From Nostoc sp. NMS8 (GTDB taxonomy: Bacteria > Cyanobacteriota > Cyanobacteriia > Cyanobacteriales > Nostocaceae), in assembly GCF_017115045.1 (NCBI RefSeq), contig NZ_JABXKK010000116.1, positions 40,464 through 104,463 of the forward strand: a stretch of 64,000 bases of DNA, given 5' to 3'. Below are positions 1-9,400 of this stretch, in pieces. Numbering within the stretch: position 1 is the first letter of the stretch; every line of letters begins with the position of its first letter. The notes under the pieces are model-generated. The model did no database searches. It saw only the letters and a program-made list of their open reading frames with translations, and was not told the origin of the DNA. Both the position numbers and the translations under genes were made by a program.

Positions 1-297
1 CTATTTGCTGGTCAAGGGGGTAGTAATAGCCTGACTGGTGGTACTGGTATTGACCAGTTCTGGATTGCTAACGCCAGTTTGCCAACTAGCAAGAACATTG
101 TGACTGATTTTGCGATCGGCACTGATAAAATCGGGCTGGGTGGAATTGGTGTTACTCAGTTTAGTGCTTTAACACTGTTACAACAGGGTAGCGATACTAT
201 CGTGAAAACCGGAAATACAGAGTTAGCTTCATTACTGGGAATTACATCAACTAGCCTGACAGCAAATGATTTCGTTTTTTCTGCTAGTGTCGTTTAG
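1..297 (+). CDS. C-terminal end of an RTX (calcium-binding repeat) protein, 5' truncated by the window
   Basis: The reading frame is open from base 1 and ends at TAG 295-297. The visible 98 residues contain glycine/aspartate-rich RTX-type sequence (GGTGIDQFW) followed by the short non-repeat tail typical of type I secreted proteins. The first ~140 bases are almost identical to bases 3089-3230 at the end of the next gene, and the rest is clearly homologous, so the two genes are tandem paralogues at least at their 3' ends. What the missing N-terminal part encodes cannot be seen. Secretion through a type I (ABC/HlyD/TolC) system is inferred from the family. A strong hairpin terminator follows at 401-437. 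Confidence 0.8.
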   Translation, partial: LFAGQGGSNSLTGGTGIDQFWIANASLPTSKNIVTDFAIGTDKIGLGGIGVTQFSALTLLQQGSDTIVKTGNTELASLLGITSTSLTANDFVFSASVV

Positions 298-713
298 CCG
301 AAAGATGATTACAGCTTAGATTCAACATTCATTCATTAGTTAAGCTGTAGCGATTTTGCGAATGCAAGAGAGTGATATAGCAATCATATTTGATTTGCTC
401 AGATCCCCGACTTCTTGAAGAAGTCGGGGATCTTTTTATTCATAAATATCCTTCTTTTTTTGTCGCAAATCTTAACTTGTTTATAACTTTCCTTAAACAT
501 TGAACAATTATCTTTTGAAACAGTAACCAAAGTTAAGTTTATTTAATTGTCTGCACTAATTTGTGTGGACACTAAGCATTTTGTTGCCAAATACTACTCA
601 GGTTTCTGTAGCCAATAATTTTTGCTTGGGTTGAGTGTAATTAATGGTTCATTACTACATTCACACAATTGCTGCGATTAACTATAGCTCACAATACTTA
701 AGGAGTAGTAGAC
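298..713. other. Intergenic region, 416 bp
   Basis: It contains the terminator at 401-437 and then AT-rich sequence leading to the next gene. A good Shine-Dalgarno sequence (AAGGAG, about 700-705) precedes ATG 714. I see no other gene or RNA here, and no promoter I would assign with confidence. Confidence 0.6.
401..437 (+). terminator. Rho-independent terminator after the first RTX gene
   Basis: A perfect inverted repeat (AGATCCCCGACTTC, loop TTGAA, GAAGTCGGGGATCT) ends in a run of five T at 433-437. It lies about 100 bases downstream of the stop codon at 297. The stem is self-complementary on both strands, but the T-run is on the + side. Confidence 0.85.
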
Positions 714-3389
714 ATGGCTGATACAAATGGCAACGGTAGAAATGTCATTATTTTTGTTGCAGATGGATTGCGTAACGGTTCTGTAAACCCCACTGATACC
801 CCAACTTTATATGGTGTCCGTCAGCAGGGAGTTACTTTCGCCAATAGTCATTCGCTGTTTCCAACATTTACCACCCCGAATGCTTCTGCGATCGCCACGG
901 GGCATTATCTTAGTGATACAGGTGACTTTAGCAACACTATCTACACTGGTTTTCCTAGTCCTAATGCCAATGGTAGTGTTACGCCATTCATTGAAAATGA
1001 TGCAGTTCTAGGGGATATCGATGAAAAGTTTCCCGGTAACAACTTTTTAGATGAAGAGTCACTTCTAGCTTACGCGCGATCGCAGGGTTTCAACACGGCA
1101 GCAGTTGGTAAATTAGGGCCAGTTGCCATCCAAGATGTCACACAAGTTAACCGAGAAGGTGGTATTACGGGTACTATTCCTACTCCCAATACAATAATTA
1201 TTGATGACAGTACAAATGGCGCGACACCGCCAACTACGGCCGCTGGTTCACCTTCTGCTGTTCCCCTCGATCCAGATATTGTTGCTCGCTTACAAGCTGC
1301 GGGTTTAGATGTAAAACCAACAACGCGAGTCCAGCCAGCTGGTAACAATACAACTCCTGGCACTCTAAATGCCAATGTGGCTCAACAACAATACTTTGCA
1401 GATGCCACAACCAAGGTAATTTTACCCAAGTTTCAGGAAGATGGTAAACCATTTGCATTGGTTTACTGGTCAAGAGATCCCGATGGTAGTCAACACAATC
1501 AAGGTGATAGCTTAAACACCTTGACACCAGGTATCAATGGTGCAACTTCCAAAGCTGGGGTTAAAAATGCTGATGATAATTTAAAGCAGCTTCTTGACTA
1601 TCTCAAGAGTACAGGCTTAGACAAGACTACTGATGTCTTTATTACTTCCGACCACGGTTTTTCTACCATCAGCAAACAGGCTATTGATAGCCAAGGCACA
1701 AAAACTACAAGTTATGCTGCCACCCAAACTTATGCAGGTGTAAATCCGGGATTTCTACCAGCAGGCTTTGTAGCGATTGATTTAGCTCACGATCTCGGTC
1801 TACCCCTATACGATCCTAACCCTACAACCCTGCCCCCAGACCTCAACCACATCCAGTATGCGACTGTTGATGCTACACAAGGTCAACGTCCGATTTCTGG
1901 GAATGGTGTAATTGGTGGTACAGGTCAAGTAATTAATGGCCAACTCAATCCAAGTACAAAGATAGTTGTAGCTGCTAATGGTGGATCTGACTTGATTTAT
2001 CTACCTAATGGCAATGCTGACTTTGCTAAACAGGTAGTGAATTTGCTCTCACAGAAAGACTACATCAGTGGTATTTTTGTAAACGATGCCTATGGAAACA
2101 TCCCAGGTGCTTTACCTCTGAGTGCGATCGGGCTAAAAGGTGATGCTCAAACACCAGTTCCATCTATTGTAATCAACTTCAAAACCTTTAGCACCGACCC
2201 AAATAACCCAAACAACCCTCAAGCTCAAGTAGAAATTGCTGATACAACTTTGCAGCAAGGGCAAGGAATGCATGGCAGCTTTGGTCGAGGTGATACCTTC
2301 AATAACATGGAGGCGATTGGCCCTGATTTTAAACAAGGCTATGTAGACTATGCGCCCGTCAGTAATGCTGATGTCACACCTACACTTGCTCGGATTCTGG
2401 GGTTAGACATTCCCAGTAATGGCAATTTGAAAGGTCGTGCCATTACAGAAGCATTAGTGGGAGGCCCGGATGTAGTTCCCTCCACAAGAGAAGTCTTAAC
2501 TTCAGAAGAAACTACTAATGGTCAAGCAACAATTCTGGATTCTCAGAGTGTAGGCAATACTCATTACTTTACAGCCGCAGGGTTTGATGGGCGCACTGTT
2601 GGATTAACAACATTAGACCTTCAATTTGGTTCTACCAGTAGCGATGATGTCACTCTCAAGCCAAATCAAACCTTATTTACGGGTGATGGAGCAGACTTTG
2701 TAGAGGGTAATAAAGGTAACACAATTCAAACTGGAAGCGGTGATGATACGGTGGTGGTCGGTGGTAACTCCTTAGTGTCCACAGGAGATGGTAACGATCA
2801 AGTCTTGATTGGTGCAAATGGCCCTGCTAACAACACTAGTACTGATGGTGGTGCTGGTGATGATGAAGTTACCGTAGTTGAAGCCAATGGTAGTAATAAT
2901 TTGTTTGGGGCAGCAGGTAGTGATACTCTGATAGTCATTGAAGGTTCGCGTCAATTATCCTTCGGTGGCTCAAGTAACGACACCCTCACGAGTAACGGTA
3001 GCAATAACCGTCTCTACGGTGGCTCTGGAGATGACAAACTCTTCTCTGCTGTGAATGATTCGCTATTTGGTGGCGATGGTGATGATGTACTATTTGCTGG
3101 TCAAGGGGGTAGTAATAGCCTGACTGGTGGTACTGGTATTGACCAGTTCTGGATTGCTAACGCCAGTCTGCCAACTAGCAAAAACATTGTGACTGATTTT
3201 GCGATCGGCACTGATAAAATCGGGCTTGGTGGTATTGGTGCTAGCCAATTGAGTGATTTAACACTATTGCAACAAGGTAGCGACACCTTAGTGAAAATCG
3301 GAAATACAGAGTTGGCTTCATTAGTTGGAATTACATCAACTAGTCTCACAGCCAATAACTTTATTTTCGTTACTAGTGTTGTGGCTTAA
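714..3389 (+). CDS. Alkaline-phosphatase-superfamily phosphodiesterase/nucleotide pyrophosphatase fused to RTX repeats
   Basis: This 891-residue protein has two parts. Residues ~1-600 look like the type I phosphodiesterase/nucleotide pyrophosphatase branch of the alkaline phosphatase superfamily. The metal-site motifs appear in order: VADGLRN near the start, the nucleophile region TTPNASAIATGHY, DPDGSQHNQGD, TSDHGFS, and a later MHGSFGRGD. Residues ~640-830 are Ca-binding RTX-like repeats (GGSGDDKLF, GGDGDDVLF), followed by a tail shared with the preceding gene. There is no N-terminal signal peptide, which fits export by a type I secretion system. A complete T1SS transporter pair lies about 22 kb away, but the pairing is inference. 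The start is supported by AAGGAG nine bases upstream. The physiological substrate is unknown; phosphate scavenging is a reasonable guess. Confidence 0.85.
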   Translation: MADTNGNGRNVIIFVADGLRNGSVNPTDTPTLYGVRQQGVTFANSHSLFPTFTTPNASAIATGHYLSDTGDFSNTIYTGFPSPNANGSVTPFIENDAVLGDIDEKFPGNNFLDEESLLAYARSQGFNTAAVGKLGPVAIQDVTQVNREGGITGTIPTPNTIIIDDSTNGATPPTTAAGSPSAVPLDPDIVARLQAAGLDVKPTTRVQPAGNNTTPGTLNANVAQQQYFADATTKVILPKFQEDGKPFALVYWSRDPDGSQHNQGDSLNTLTPGINGATSKAGVKNADDNLKQLLDYLKSTGLDKTTDVFITSDHGFSTISKQAIDSQGTKTTSYAATQTYAGVNPGFLPAGFVAIDLAHDLGLPLYDPNPTTLPPDLNHIQYATVDATQGQRPISGNGVIGGTGQVINGQLNPSTKIVVAANGGSDLIYLPNGNADFAKQVVNLLSQKDYISGIFVNDAYGNIPGALPLSAIGLKGDAQTPVPSIVINFKTFSTDPNNPNNPQAQVEIADTTLQQGQGMHGSFGRGDTFNNMEAIGPDFKQGYVDYAPVSNADVTPTLARILGLDIPSNGNLKGRAITEALVGGPDVVPSTREVLTSEETTNGQATILDSQSVGNTHYFTAAGFDGRTVGLTTLDLQFGSTSSDDVTLKPNQTLFTGDGADFVEGNKGNTIQTGSGDDTVVVGGNSLVSTGDGNDQVLIGANGPANNTSTDGGAGDDEVTVVEANGSNNLFGAAGSDTLIVIEGSRQLSFGGSSNDTLTSNGSNNRLYGGSGDDKLFSAVNDSLFGGDGDDVLFAGQGGSNSLTGGTGIDQFWIANASLPTSKNIVTDFAIGTDKIGLGGIGASQLSDLTLLQQGSDTLVKIGNTELASLVGITSTSLTANNFIFVTSVVA

Positions 3390-3830
3390 AGTGAAATACA
3401 ACTAGTAGTCTGCCAACCAAAAAATGCTCAGTGGAAATTAGGGAAAGGGGAAGGAATTAAAAACCTTTACCCTTTTTCTTGTCCCCTTTGCCGCCAAGTA
3501 TCCCTTAGCAGACAACTAGTTTCATTTCAATTATGTATTCAGTGCCTTTATTACCCCTCAAGGTATTAATTTTTCTATTATATCAAAATAAGTGACCGTA
3601 CAGTTAATACTCCCATTGCAAACCCTCTCTAAAGTTTTAATTTTCCATGAAGATGTATTGGAAATAACTACTATTTTGAGGAAATAGGTCAGAATGAGAA
3701 AACTAAATCTTAAAGTAAGTGCCCTTTCATACAAACATTGTGGGATTGCGGTATAATTTGTTGTGAAATTTGTCTTTTAATATAATTTCAAGTCTAATAA
3801 GGCCACTATAAATTGTAAATAAAAATACTA
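3390..3830. other. Intergenic region, 441 bp
   Basis: It holds the 120-bp palindromic element at 3401-3520. The remaining ~310 bp are strongly AT-rich with no recognisable gene. This is where a promoter for the biosynthetic cluster would lie, but I cannot pick a specific site. Confidence 0.5.
3401..3520. repeat. Palindromic MITE-like element, possibly acting as terminator
   Basis: The ends are inverted repeats: ACTAGTAGTCTGCCAA at the left, and TTAGCAGACAACTAGT at the right, whose reverse complement is ACTAGTTGTCTGCTAA. The interior carries a second imperfect stem of A/G-rich against T/C-rich sequence (3440-3490). It lies 11 bases after the RTX phosphodiesterase stop codon. It shares the ACTAGT terminus with the 105-bp elements at 32283 and 36220, but the interiors differ. 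Confidence 0.6.
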
Positions 3831-4352
3831 ATGCTTAAACATGTCAAAGCTTTAAAATCCTTGCATGGTGTTGCAGCTATATTAATTGCCATACATAATT
3901 TAGGTAATAGCATAACTTCATATAGTAAATTTTTATTTAATAGATATTCATGTGTTGACTTATTGTTGGTTTTGAGCGATTTTATTTTCACTCATATTTA
4001 TGCTAACAATTTCACAATAAAACTCAGTATCCCTAACGATCGAGTATTTTTACATTTAAGACTTACTATAACTCATTCTTTAAATATATTCATAATTTTC
4101 TTATTCGTAGGTCTTAAATTAAGTTCCCCATTACTTATTTATCTCAGAACAATATCGGACTCGATTTATGTTATTCACTGGGTTAGCCAAAAATCTATAT
4201 CATTAATATATAAAAGTATCTTTTATGTAAATTTTAGAACAAATTTCAACATTTATCACTCAGTAATAGTTCTAGCATTTGTATATTTGAGTGGTACCAT
4301 TCACTGCATCGATAACCTATATTTGTTGCATTTAAAATGCAGAACTACTTAA
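3831..4352 (+). pseudogene. Degenerate, internally deleted acyltransferase-3 family relic
   Basis: The 173-residue frame aligns with both ends of the intact acyltransferase at 11668-12804 but lacks the middle. The N-terminal ~95 residues (MLKHVKALKSLHGVAAI, HSLNIFIIFLFVGL) match its N-terminus (MYKHIKPLTSLRGIAAL, YPLHIFIIFLFIGL). It then jumps directly to the C-terminal part (YLRTISDSIYVIHWVSQ against YLGTISYSIYMVHWFFQ). Roughly 200 residues are missing. The conserved Arg after the first Leu-Ser pair and the His-His pair of the first helix are changed (RGIAAL to HGVAAI, AHHF to IHNL). The frame is still open, so a small membrane protein could be made, but acyltransferase activity is very unlikely. 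The base composition is very AT-rich. It lies just upstream of the first NRPS gene, as the intact copy lies upstream of the second. Confidence 0.8.
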
Positions 4353-4397
4353 AAAATATACAGATTATGAAAGAAATATTTATTGCTGAAATTAAAT

Positions 4398-6425
4398 ATG
4401 AAATCAATAACTAATTCATTGGCTCACAATAAAACTGAATTGCTGCTAACTGAGTGTCAAAGCTCATTATTAGAAAATAACTTAGAACAAGACAATTTAA
4501 CATTACCTATTTTGAAAGAATCCGAAAAACACTTACTAATTGAGTGGAATCAGACTCAAACTGATTATCCTCAGCAAGTGTGTATTCATCAGTTATTTGA
4601 AGCACAGGTAGAGAAAACACCTGATGCTGTAGCATTAATCTTTAATAATCAGCATTTTACCTATAAAGATTTGAATAGTCGTGCCAATCAACTAGCACAA
4701 CATTTGCAATCGCTAGGGGTAGGAACAGAAACTCTTGTAGGAATCTGTATAGAGCGCTCCTTAGAAATGGTTGTAGCACTTTTAGCTATCCTCAAAGCAG
4801 GTGGAGCTTATGTACCGTTAGATCCAGGGTATCCACAAGAACGTTTAGCTTTCATGCTGTCAGATACCCAGGTATCAGTATTATTAACTCAAAAAGAACT
4901 AGTTACTAAATTACCTACTCACATAGCATTTGTAATTTGCCTAGATGCAGATTGGAATACAATTGCCGAAAATAAAAAAGAGAACCTAAGCACTAGCATC
5001 ACTGCTGATAACTTGGCTTATGTCATGTATACTTCAGGTTCTACGGGTACACCCAAAGGTGTTAGCGTTATCCATCGTGGTGTAGTTAGGTTAGTCAAAG
5101 AAACTAATTATGCTCACCTCACAGATGAAGAAATAATTTTGCAACTTGCTCCTATTTCCTTCGATGCTTCAACTTTTGAAATTTGGGGTTGTTTACTTAA
5201 TGGAGGGCAACTAGTAATTTACCCTCCTAATACACCATCTTTAGAAGAATTAGGGCAAATTATTCAGCAATACCAAGTTACTACTCTTTGGCTGACAGCC
5301 GGTTTATTCCACCTGATAGTGGATGAAAAAATTGATGCTTTGAAATCCTTGCGTCAACTTTTAGCAGGTGGCGATGTCTTATCTGTTCCTCACGTCCAGA
5401 AGTTTCTGCAAACAGTAGAAAACTGTCAACTAATTAATGGTTACGGCCCGACTGAGAATACAACTTTTACCTGCTACCATACTATAACAGCGCCACTCCA
5501 AGCAGATGTATCTATTCCTATTGGTCGCCCAATTGCTAATACCCAAGTTTATATATTAGATCAAAACCTCCAACCAGTATCAATTGGAGAAGCTGGCGAA
5601 TTGTACATTGGTGGTGATGGATTAGCTAGAGGTTATTTAAACCGTCCCGATTTGACTGCCGAAAAATTTATCGATCATTCCTTTGATAGCGATTCAGCAA
5701 CGCGTCTTTACAAGACTGGAGATTTAGCTCGTTATCTTTCAGATGGCAGGATCGAGTTTTTGGGTCGTATTGACAATCAGGTAAAAATTCGTGGTTTCCG
5801 AATTGAACTAGGTGAAATTGAACGGGAAATTGCACAACATCTTGACGTTCGGGAAAATGTGGTTTTAGCTCGTCAAGATGAAATAGGTGAAAAGCAGTTG
5901 ACAGCTTATATTGTTCCTCAGTATAACAGTAGTTATACACACAATAAATTGCGTCTTTTCTTACAACAGAGACTACCTAATTACATGGTGCCATCAGCAT
6001 TTGTGATGTTAGAATCACTGCCTTTGACTGCTAATGGCAAAGTAGATAGACATAAATTGCCAGCACCAAGTAGAGAACGTCCGCAACTTGAACAGGCGTA
6101 CATTGCTCCCCAAAACGATTTAGAGCGTCTGCTTGCAGGTATTTTGTCCGAACTGCTCAAAATCGATCGCGTTGGGATTGATGATAATTTCTTTGATTTA
6201 GGAGCAACTTCAATCTTAATTCTACAAGTTGCTGTGCGAGTACAACAGGAACTTGGCATTGAACTATCTGCTGTGAAGCTGTTTCAGTATTCAACGATTA
6301 GCTCTTTAGCAAACTATTTGCATTCAAACCAGAATAGCCAACCGTCTTCTAACAAGCTGCAAAATCGCGCCCAACGTCAACAAGCCGCTCGTACTCGTCG
6401 CCGTAATCATCAACAAGGTGTTTAA
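4398..6425 (+). CDS. NRPS loading protein, A-PCP, predicted to activate valine
   Basis: About 675 residues starting from ATG 4398; an upstream in-frame TTG at 4383 is possible but less likely. A short C-to-A type linker comes first. A complete adenylation domain follows with A3 YTSGSTGTPKG, A5 NGYGPTE, A7 YKTGDL, A8 GRIDNQVKIRGFRIELGE and A10 NGKVDR. A carrier domain ends it, with the phosphopantetheine Ser at about residue 605 (DNFFDLGATS). Reading the ten Stachelhaus positions by eye gives D-A-F-W-L-G-G-T-F-K. This is one conservative change from the well-known valine code DAFWIGGTFK. There is no condensation domain, so it should load the starter unit. The basic tail (RAQRQQAARTRRR) resembles docking tails that hand over to a PKS. 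The PKS start lies 3 bases after the stop, which indicates one operon. Confidence 0.92.
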   Translation: MKSITNSLAHNKTELLLTECQSSLLENNLEQDNLTLPILKESEKHLLIEWNQTQTDYPQQVCIHQLFEAQVEKTPDAVALIFNNQHFTYKDLNSRANQLAQHLQSLGVGTETLVGICIERSLEMVVALLAILKAGGAYVPLDPGYPQERLAFMLSDTQVSVLLTQKELVTKLPTHIAFVICLDADWNTIAENKKENLSTSITADNLAYVMYTSGSTGTPKGVSVIHRGVVRLVKETNYAHLTDEEIILQLAPISFDASTFEIWGCLLNGGQLVIYPPNTPSLEELGQIIQQYQVTTLWLTAGLFHLIVDEKIDALKSLRQLLAGGDVLSVPHVQKFLQTVENCQLINGYGPTENTTFTCYHTITAPLQADVSIPIGRPIANTQVYILDQNLQPVSIGEAGELYIGGDGLARGYLNRPDLTAEKFIDHSFDSDSATRLYKTGDLARYLSDGRIEFLGRIDNQVKIRGFRIELGEIEREIAQHLDVRENVVLARQDEIGEKQLTAYIVPQYNSSYTHNKLRLFLQQRLPNYMVPSAFVMLESLPLTANGKVDRHKLPAPSRERPQLEQAYIAPQNDLERLLAGILSELLKIDRVGIDDNFFDLGATSILILQVAVRVQQELGIELSAVKLFQYSTISSLANYLHSNQNSQPSSNKLQNRAQRQQAARTRRRNHQQGV

Positions 6426-6428
6426 ACA

Positions 6429-9400
6429 ATGGTAAATATGCAGGCATCCGATAACCAAGATCCTATTGATGGTGTTGCCATTATTGGTATGGTAGGCAGA
6501 TTTCCTGGCGCTGGAAATGTCGATGAGTTCTGGCGCAATCTGTGCGAGGGATTAGAGTCAACAACTTTCTTTCAAGATGAAGAAATAGACCCTAGTATTG
6601 ACCCGAACCTTTGCAAAGATCCTAGCTATGTAAAAGCTAGAGGAATCATTCCTGGGGGCGAAACTTTTGATGCTGCCTTCTTTGGTGTTAATCCACTAGA
6701 AGCTGTGGTCATGGACCCACAAGCTAGAGTTTTTTTAGAGTTGGTTTATGAAGCTCTAGAAAATGCTGGTTATCAATCAGAATCTTTTGAGGGTTTGATT
6801 GGTTTGTACGCTGGTTGTGGTCAAAATACTTATTTTGCTAACCATATTGCTGGTCGCATGGAAATTGTCGATCGCATCGGTGAATTCCAGACGATGCTAG
6901 CCAATGAAAAAGACTTTTTAACCACTCGTGCTGCTTACAAACTTAACCTCAAAGGCCCGGCTGTCAGCGTTAATACAGCCTGTTCCACTTCTTTAGTAGC
7001 GGTCATTCAGGCTTGCCAAGCCTTAACCAGCTATCAGTGCGATTTGGCTTTATCTGGTGGTGTATCTATGACTACACCTCAAAACAGCGGTTATATAGCT
7101 CAAGAAGGCAGTATGCTTTCTGGGGATGGGCATTGTCGTCCCTTTGATGCCAGCGCTCAGGGCACAATGTTCAACAATGGCGCAGGGGTGGTTGTCCTCA
7201 AGCGTTTAGAAGATGCACTCAATGATGGCGATCGCATCTATGCTGTCATTCGAGGTTCTGGTATCAATAATGACGGTTCTGATAAGGTGAGCTTTACGGC
7301 TCCCAGTGTGGATGGACAAGCAGAGGCCATTGCAATGGCGCAAGCTGATGCCAACTTTCATCCAGAAACTATCTCTTATATTGAAACTCACGGTACAGCT
7401 ACACCTTTAGGCGACCCAATTGAAATTGAAGCACTAACCCAAGCATTCCGGGTACATACAGATGCTAAACAATTTTGTGCGATCGGTTCTCTTAAAAGCA
7501 ATGTCGGACATTTAGTTGCGGCTGCTGGGGTAGCAGGGTTAATTAAAACCGCTCTCGCCCTGCATTATAAAAAGATTCCACCTAGTTTAAATTTTGAGGC
7601 TCCCAACCCCAAGATTGACTTTGCCAACAGCCCCTTTTATGTAAATACCCAACTAGCTGAATGGTCAGAAGGTGAAACTCCGCGACGAGCTGGTGTGAGT
7701 TCTTTTGGTGTCGGCGGGACTAATGCTCATATTGTGCTAGAAGAAGCGCCACAAATCCAAAGTTCAGGTGCTTCGCGTCCACAGCAGCTATTGTTGCTCT
7801 CGGCAAAAACTAGTGAAGCTTTAGAGGCTGCAACCGCAAATTTACAGCAACATCTCCAGTACAATGCTGAAATTAAGTTAGCCGATGTAGCTTATACTTT
7901 ACAGCGAGGGCGCAAAGCTTTTAACTACCGACGCAGTATAGTTTGTCACGATATCACAGATGCGATCGCAGCCCTCCAATCTTTAGATCCAAATCAAGTA
8001 AATACCCGGCATACAGAAATCCGCAATCCAGCCGTTGTCTTCATGTTCCCCGGACAAGGATCGCAATATGTGGATATGGGACTGAATCTCTACAACCGCG
8101 AACCTGTGTTTCAGGAGGTAGTAGATGAATGTGCTGAAATCCTTAAACCTTTGCTGGGTAGGGATTTACGAGAAATAATCTATCCTGCACAGAGCGATGC
8201 CTACGGCGGGCTACGCCTACGCGAAACTGCGGCTATCTCCCTACAGCAAACCTGCTTTACCCAACCAGCATTATTTGTCATTGAATACGCTTTAGCGCAA
8301 CTGTGGCAAAGTTGGGGAGTCAAGCCCCAAGCCATGATTGGCCACAGTATTGGCGAATTTGTCGCCGCCTGTATCGCGGGTGTATTTACGTTAGAAGATG
8401 CGCTGATGTTGGTGGCAACTCGCGGTCGCTTAATGTGGGAGTTACCAGCCGGGGCAATGCTTTCAGTGCGCCTACCAGCCAAAGAGGTAGAGCCGCGATT
8501 GAGTGCAGAACTAGCGATCGCCGCAATTAATGGCCCTTCCCTGTGTGTAGTTTCTGGCCCCACAGAGGCGATCGTGTCTCTGCAAAAACAATTAGAAAGC
8601 GAAGAAGTTATCTGTCGCCTTTTACACACTTCCCACGCTTTCCACTCGCCAATGATGGATAGCATTATTGCTCCCTTTGCAGAGTTAGTTGGGAAAGTTA
8701 AATTATCGCCACCCCAAATTCCCTTTGTTTCTACAGTTACCGCCGACTGGATTACAGCCCAGCAAGCAACTGATCCGATGTATTGGGCTACACATCTGCG
8801 TCAGACTGTGCGATTTGCGGAGGGTGTACAAACCCTATGGCAGCAGCCAGAACGCTTGCTTTTAGAGGTGGGGCCACGAATCACAACTACAACCCTAGCT
8901 CGCCAACAAGCAAAAGATATTAAACAACAGATTGCGATTCCTTCTCTGGGTGATAACGCTGAGAACGAAGCCGAATGGACGGCATTACTCAAGGCAGTAG
9001 GACAACTGTGGCTAGCAGGAGTATCTATTGACTGGAGCAACTTCTATCAAAGGGAAAGGCGACAACGAATTCCCCTGCCTACTTATCCCTTTGAACGCCA
9101 ACGCTTCTGGATCGATCCTCCACCTCATCCCAATCGTGCAGCAACTCCCAAACTTTTAAATCCCCAATTATTAGAAAAGACCCAAACCATGACAACATCC
9201 CCTCAGCAAAAGCTTATTCCCCTGCTCAAAGAAATTATCGAAGAAACTTCAGGATTGGAAATTGCTAGTGTTGACGACTCGACAACATTTTTAGAAATTG
9301 GATTAGATTCCTTATCTCTGACACAAGTCGGGTTAGCGTTAAAGAAAAAATTTAAAGTCAAAGTAACACTTAGGCAGTTACTAGAAATTTACCCCAATTT

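Noticed and set aside
8201..8665. 154-codon minus-strand frame inside the PKS gene
   Set aside because: It is a shadow of the AT-domain coding sequence, which is unambiguous on the + strand.
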